Shown piece after piece: positions 5,194 to 6,034 of a stretch of 6,034 bases of DNA. Location of the stretch: NCBI GenBank assembly GCA_002478245.1, contig DLMW01000064.1, positions 1 through 6,034 of the forward strand. The letters run 5' to 3'. Every line of letters starts with the position of its first letter. Position 1 is the stretch's first letter. The notes under the pieces were generated by a model that saw only the letters and a program-made list of their open reading frames with translations, had not been told where the DNA came from and searched no databases. The DNA comes from a bacterium UBP18_UBA7526. GTDB lineage: Bacteria; UBP18; UBA7526. Both the position numbers and the translations under genes were made by a program.

Positions 5194-6034
5194 CTCAAGC
5201 GAACTCCCCCTCTGATTCCCTGATTCGCTCTCCTTGCCTTGACTAATTGGGCGGCTACCTTTATGGCTTCTATCAGGCTCTGGGGATTGGCCATCCCCTT
5301 TCCCGCGATCTCATAGGCTGTTCCATGGTCAACAGAGGTCCGGATAATGGGAAGGCCTAGAGTGATATTTACCCCTCTCTCAAAGGCAAGCATCTTTAAA
5401 GGGATTAATCCCTGATCGTGATACATACCTATTACGCAATCAAACTCACCTTTTAGGGCACGATGGAAGATAGTATCTGGAGGGATGGGTCCTTCTACTT
5501 TCATTCCTTTTTTCTTCGCCTTTTCTACTGCCGGGATGATAGACCTTTTCTCCTCCCTACCAAATAGCCCTTCCTCTCCTGCATGGGGATTCAAACCTGC
5601 CACACCAATCCTTGGTTCTCCTATTCCAAAATATCTCATATTCTCCCAGGCTAGTCTTATCGTCTGATAAATCCTTTCCCTACTTAGAGAGGAACTTACC
5701 TTACTTAAAGGCAGATGGGTAGTTACCAAGATTACTTTCAGAGGACCGCCTACAAGCATCATGGCATAATTCTTTGTTCTGGTGAGATGGGCCAAAAGTT
5801 CCGTATGGCCCAGAAACCTAAATCCCGCCTTCTTTAGTCCTTCTTTATTCACTGGGGCAGTGACTAGGGCATCGATCTCACCTTTTCTCGCTAAAGAGAC
5901 CGCTTTCCCTATATACTCTACTGCTGCTTCTGCAGCCATTCTATTAACCTTTCCTATCTTAAGCCTCTTAATCCTGATATTCTTTAAGTCCATCAAATCC
6001 ATAATTCCCAATCTGAACCTTCCTTCTTCTACCC
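5190..6034 (-). CDS. pdxA: 4-hydroxythreonine-4-phosphate dehydrogenase PdxA, 5' end outside window
   Basis: NAD-dependent, metal-requiring oxidation of 4-phosphohydroxy-L-threonine in the deoxyxylulose-5-phosphate-dependent pyridoxal phosphate pathway; PdxJ uses the product. About 280 residues are visible out of a usual 320-330. The frame stays open to 6034 and residues before the TTG at 6011 (EEGRFRLGIMDL) look like normal interior, so that TTG is not the start and the N-terminal domain is beyond the edge. Numbered from that TTG: substrate motifs LVTAPVNKE (49-57) and GHTE (68-71); the three family metal-ligand histidines in TTHLPL (H99), GLNPHAGE (H143) and MYHDQG (H198); and NITLGLPIIRTSVDHGTA (215-232). 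All key residues are present. The PdxA2/PdxB-type sugar acid paralogues are less likely because rsmA follows, as in E. coli. The C-terminal tail (RANQGIRGGVRLS) runs through octamer repeats. Confidence 0.94.
   Translation of the reverse strand, partial: VEEGRFRLGIMDLMDLKNIRIKRLKIGKVNRMAAEAAVEYIGKAVSLARKGEIDALVTAPVNKEGLKKAGFRFLGHTELLAHLTRTKNYAMMLVGGPLKVILVTTHLPLSKVSSSLSRERIYQTIRLAWENMRYFGIGEPRIGVAGLNPHAGEEGLFGREEKRSIIPAVEKAKKKGMKVEGPIPPDTIFHRALKGEFDCVIGMYHDQGLIPLKMLAFERGVNITLGLPIIRTSVDHGTAYEIAGKGMANPQSLIEAIKVAAQLVKARRANQGIRGGVRLS
5212..5227. repeat. Octamer pair in the pdxA 3' end
   Basis: Plus strand CTGATTCC (5212-5219) and CTGATTCG (5220-5227), differing at the last base. They encode part of the terminal NQGIRGG tail of PdxA. 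The core CTGATT recalls the units at 5170-5193, but on the opposite strand. Confidence 0.4.

Noticed and set aside
4220..5223. Plus-strand open frames opposite rsmA and the pdxA-rsmA gap
   Set aside because: They are shadows of rsmA with no SD and no coherent domain.
6009..6011. TTG as the pdxA start codon
   Set aside because: The frame is open upstream to the window edge, no good SD is seen, and the family needs a further N-terminal segment; the gene is simply cut by the window.
1..6034. Novel defence, secretion or mobile system
   Set aside because: No transposase, nuclease, toxin, phage or tRNA feature is present; apart from the TPR pair all genes belong to known housekeeping families.

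Overview
This is a bacterial chromosome window in which every supported gene lies on the minus strand. Transcription runs from high to low coordinates: pdxA (5' end beyond the window edge) - rsmA - [non-coding gap] - exported TPR protein 1 - exported TPR protein 2 - eno - ftsB - terminator. All the named genes are housekeeping genes. The deoxyxylulose-type vitamin B6 gene pdxA, the FtsB-like division protein, clear Sec signal peptides on the two TPR proteins and good GGAGG-type ribosome binding sites point to an ordinary, probably Gram-negative (diderm) bacterium. I cannot place it in a phylum from six kilobases. The abundance of short repeats would fit an uncultivated lineage, but that is an impression only.

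Region by region. 1-99 holds the operon terminator and no gene. 100-3911 is a tight four-gene operon: the first gene has an excellent SD and a sigma70-type promoter (3931-3960), the two TPR genes are 3 nt apart, TPR2 and eno share a TGATG stop/start, and eno and ftsB are 6 nt apart. 3912-4203 is a 292-base gap with the promoter, a 27-codon relic whose start resembles glycerate kinases, and a GC-rich cluster of palindromes. 4204-5073 is rsmA (ksgA). 5074-5189 is a short gap made largely of degenerate 7- and 8-base repeats. 5190-6034 is the C-terminal part of pdxA, running off the window. The pdxA-rsmA order matches the known enterobacterial arrangement, and eno next to an ftsB/divIC gene is also a common bacterial arrangement.

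How the genes work together: PdxA makes a pyridoxal phosphate precursor, RsmA methylates 16S rRNA, enolase serves glycolysis, and the FtsB-like protein serves the divisome. The two TPR proteins look like tandem paralogues exported to the periplasm. Sharing an operon with ftsB makes an envelope or division-related scaffold role plausible, but not demonstrated.

The most interesting signal is not a gene. Very short tandem repeats with 7-base units occur at three places: four perfect GTAAACC units inside eno, a doubled 14-mer GGTAATCGGTGATC inside rsmA, and a degenerate AATWTYY series in the pdxA-rsmA gap. Octamer repeats also mark the 3' ends of eno and pdxA. The two intragenic arrays are translated in frame and fall in loops where homologues vary in length. 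They resemble in style the short tandemly repeated (STRR) heptamers of cyanobacteria. I see no defence system, mobile element, CRISPR array or RNA gene.
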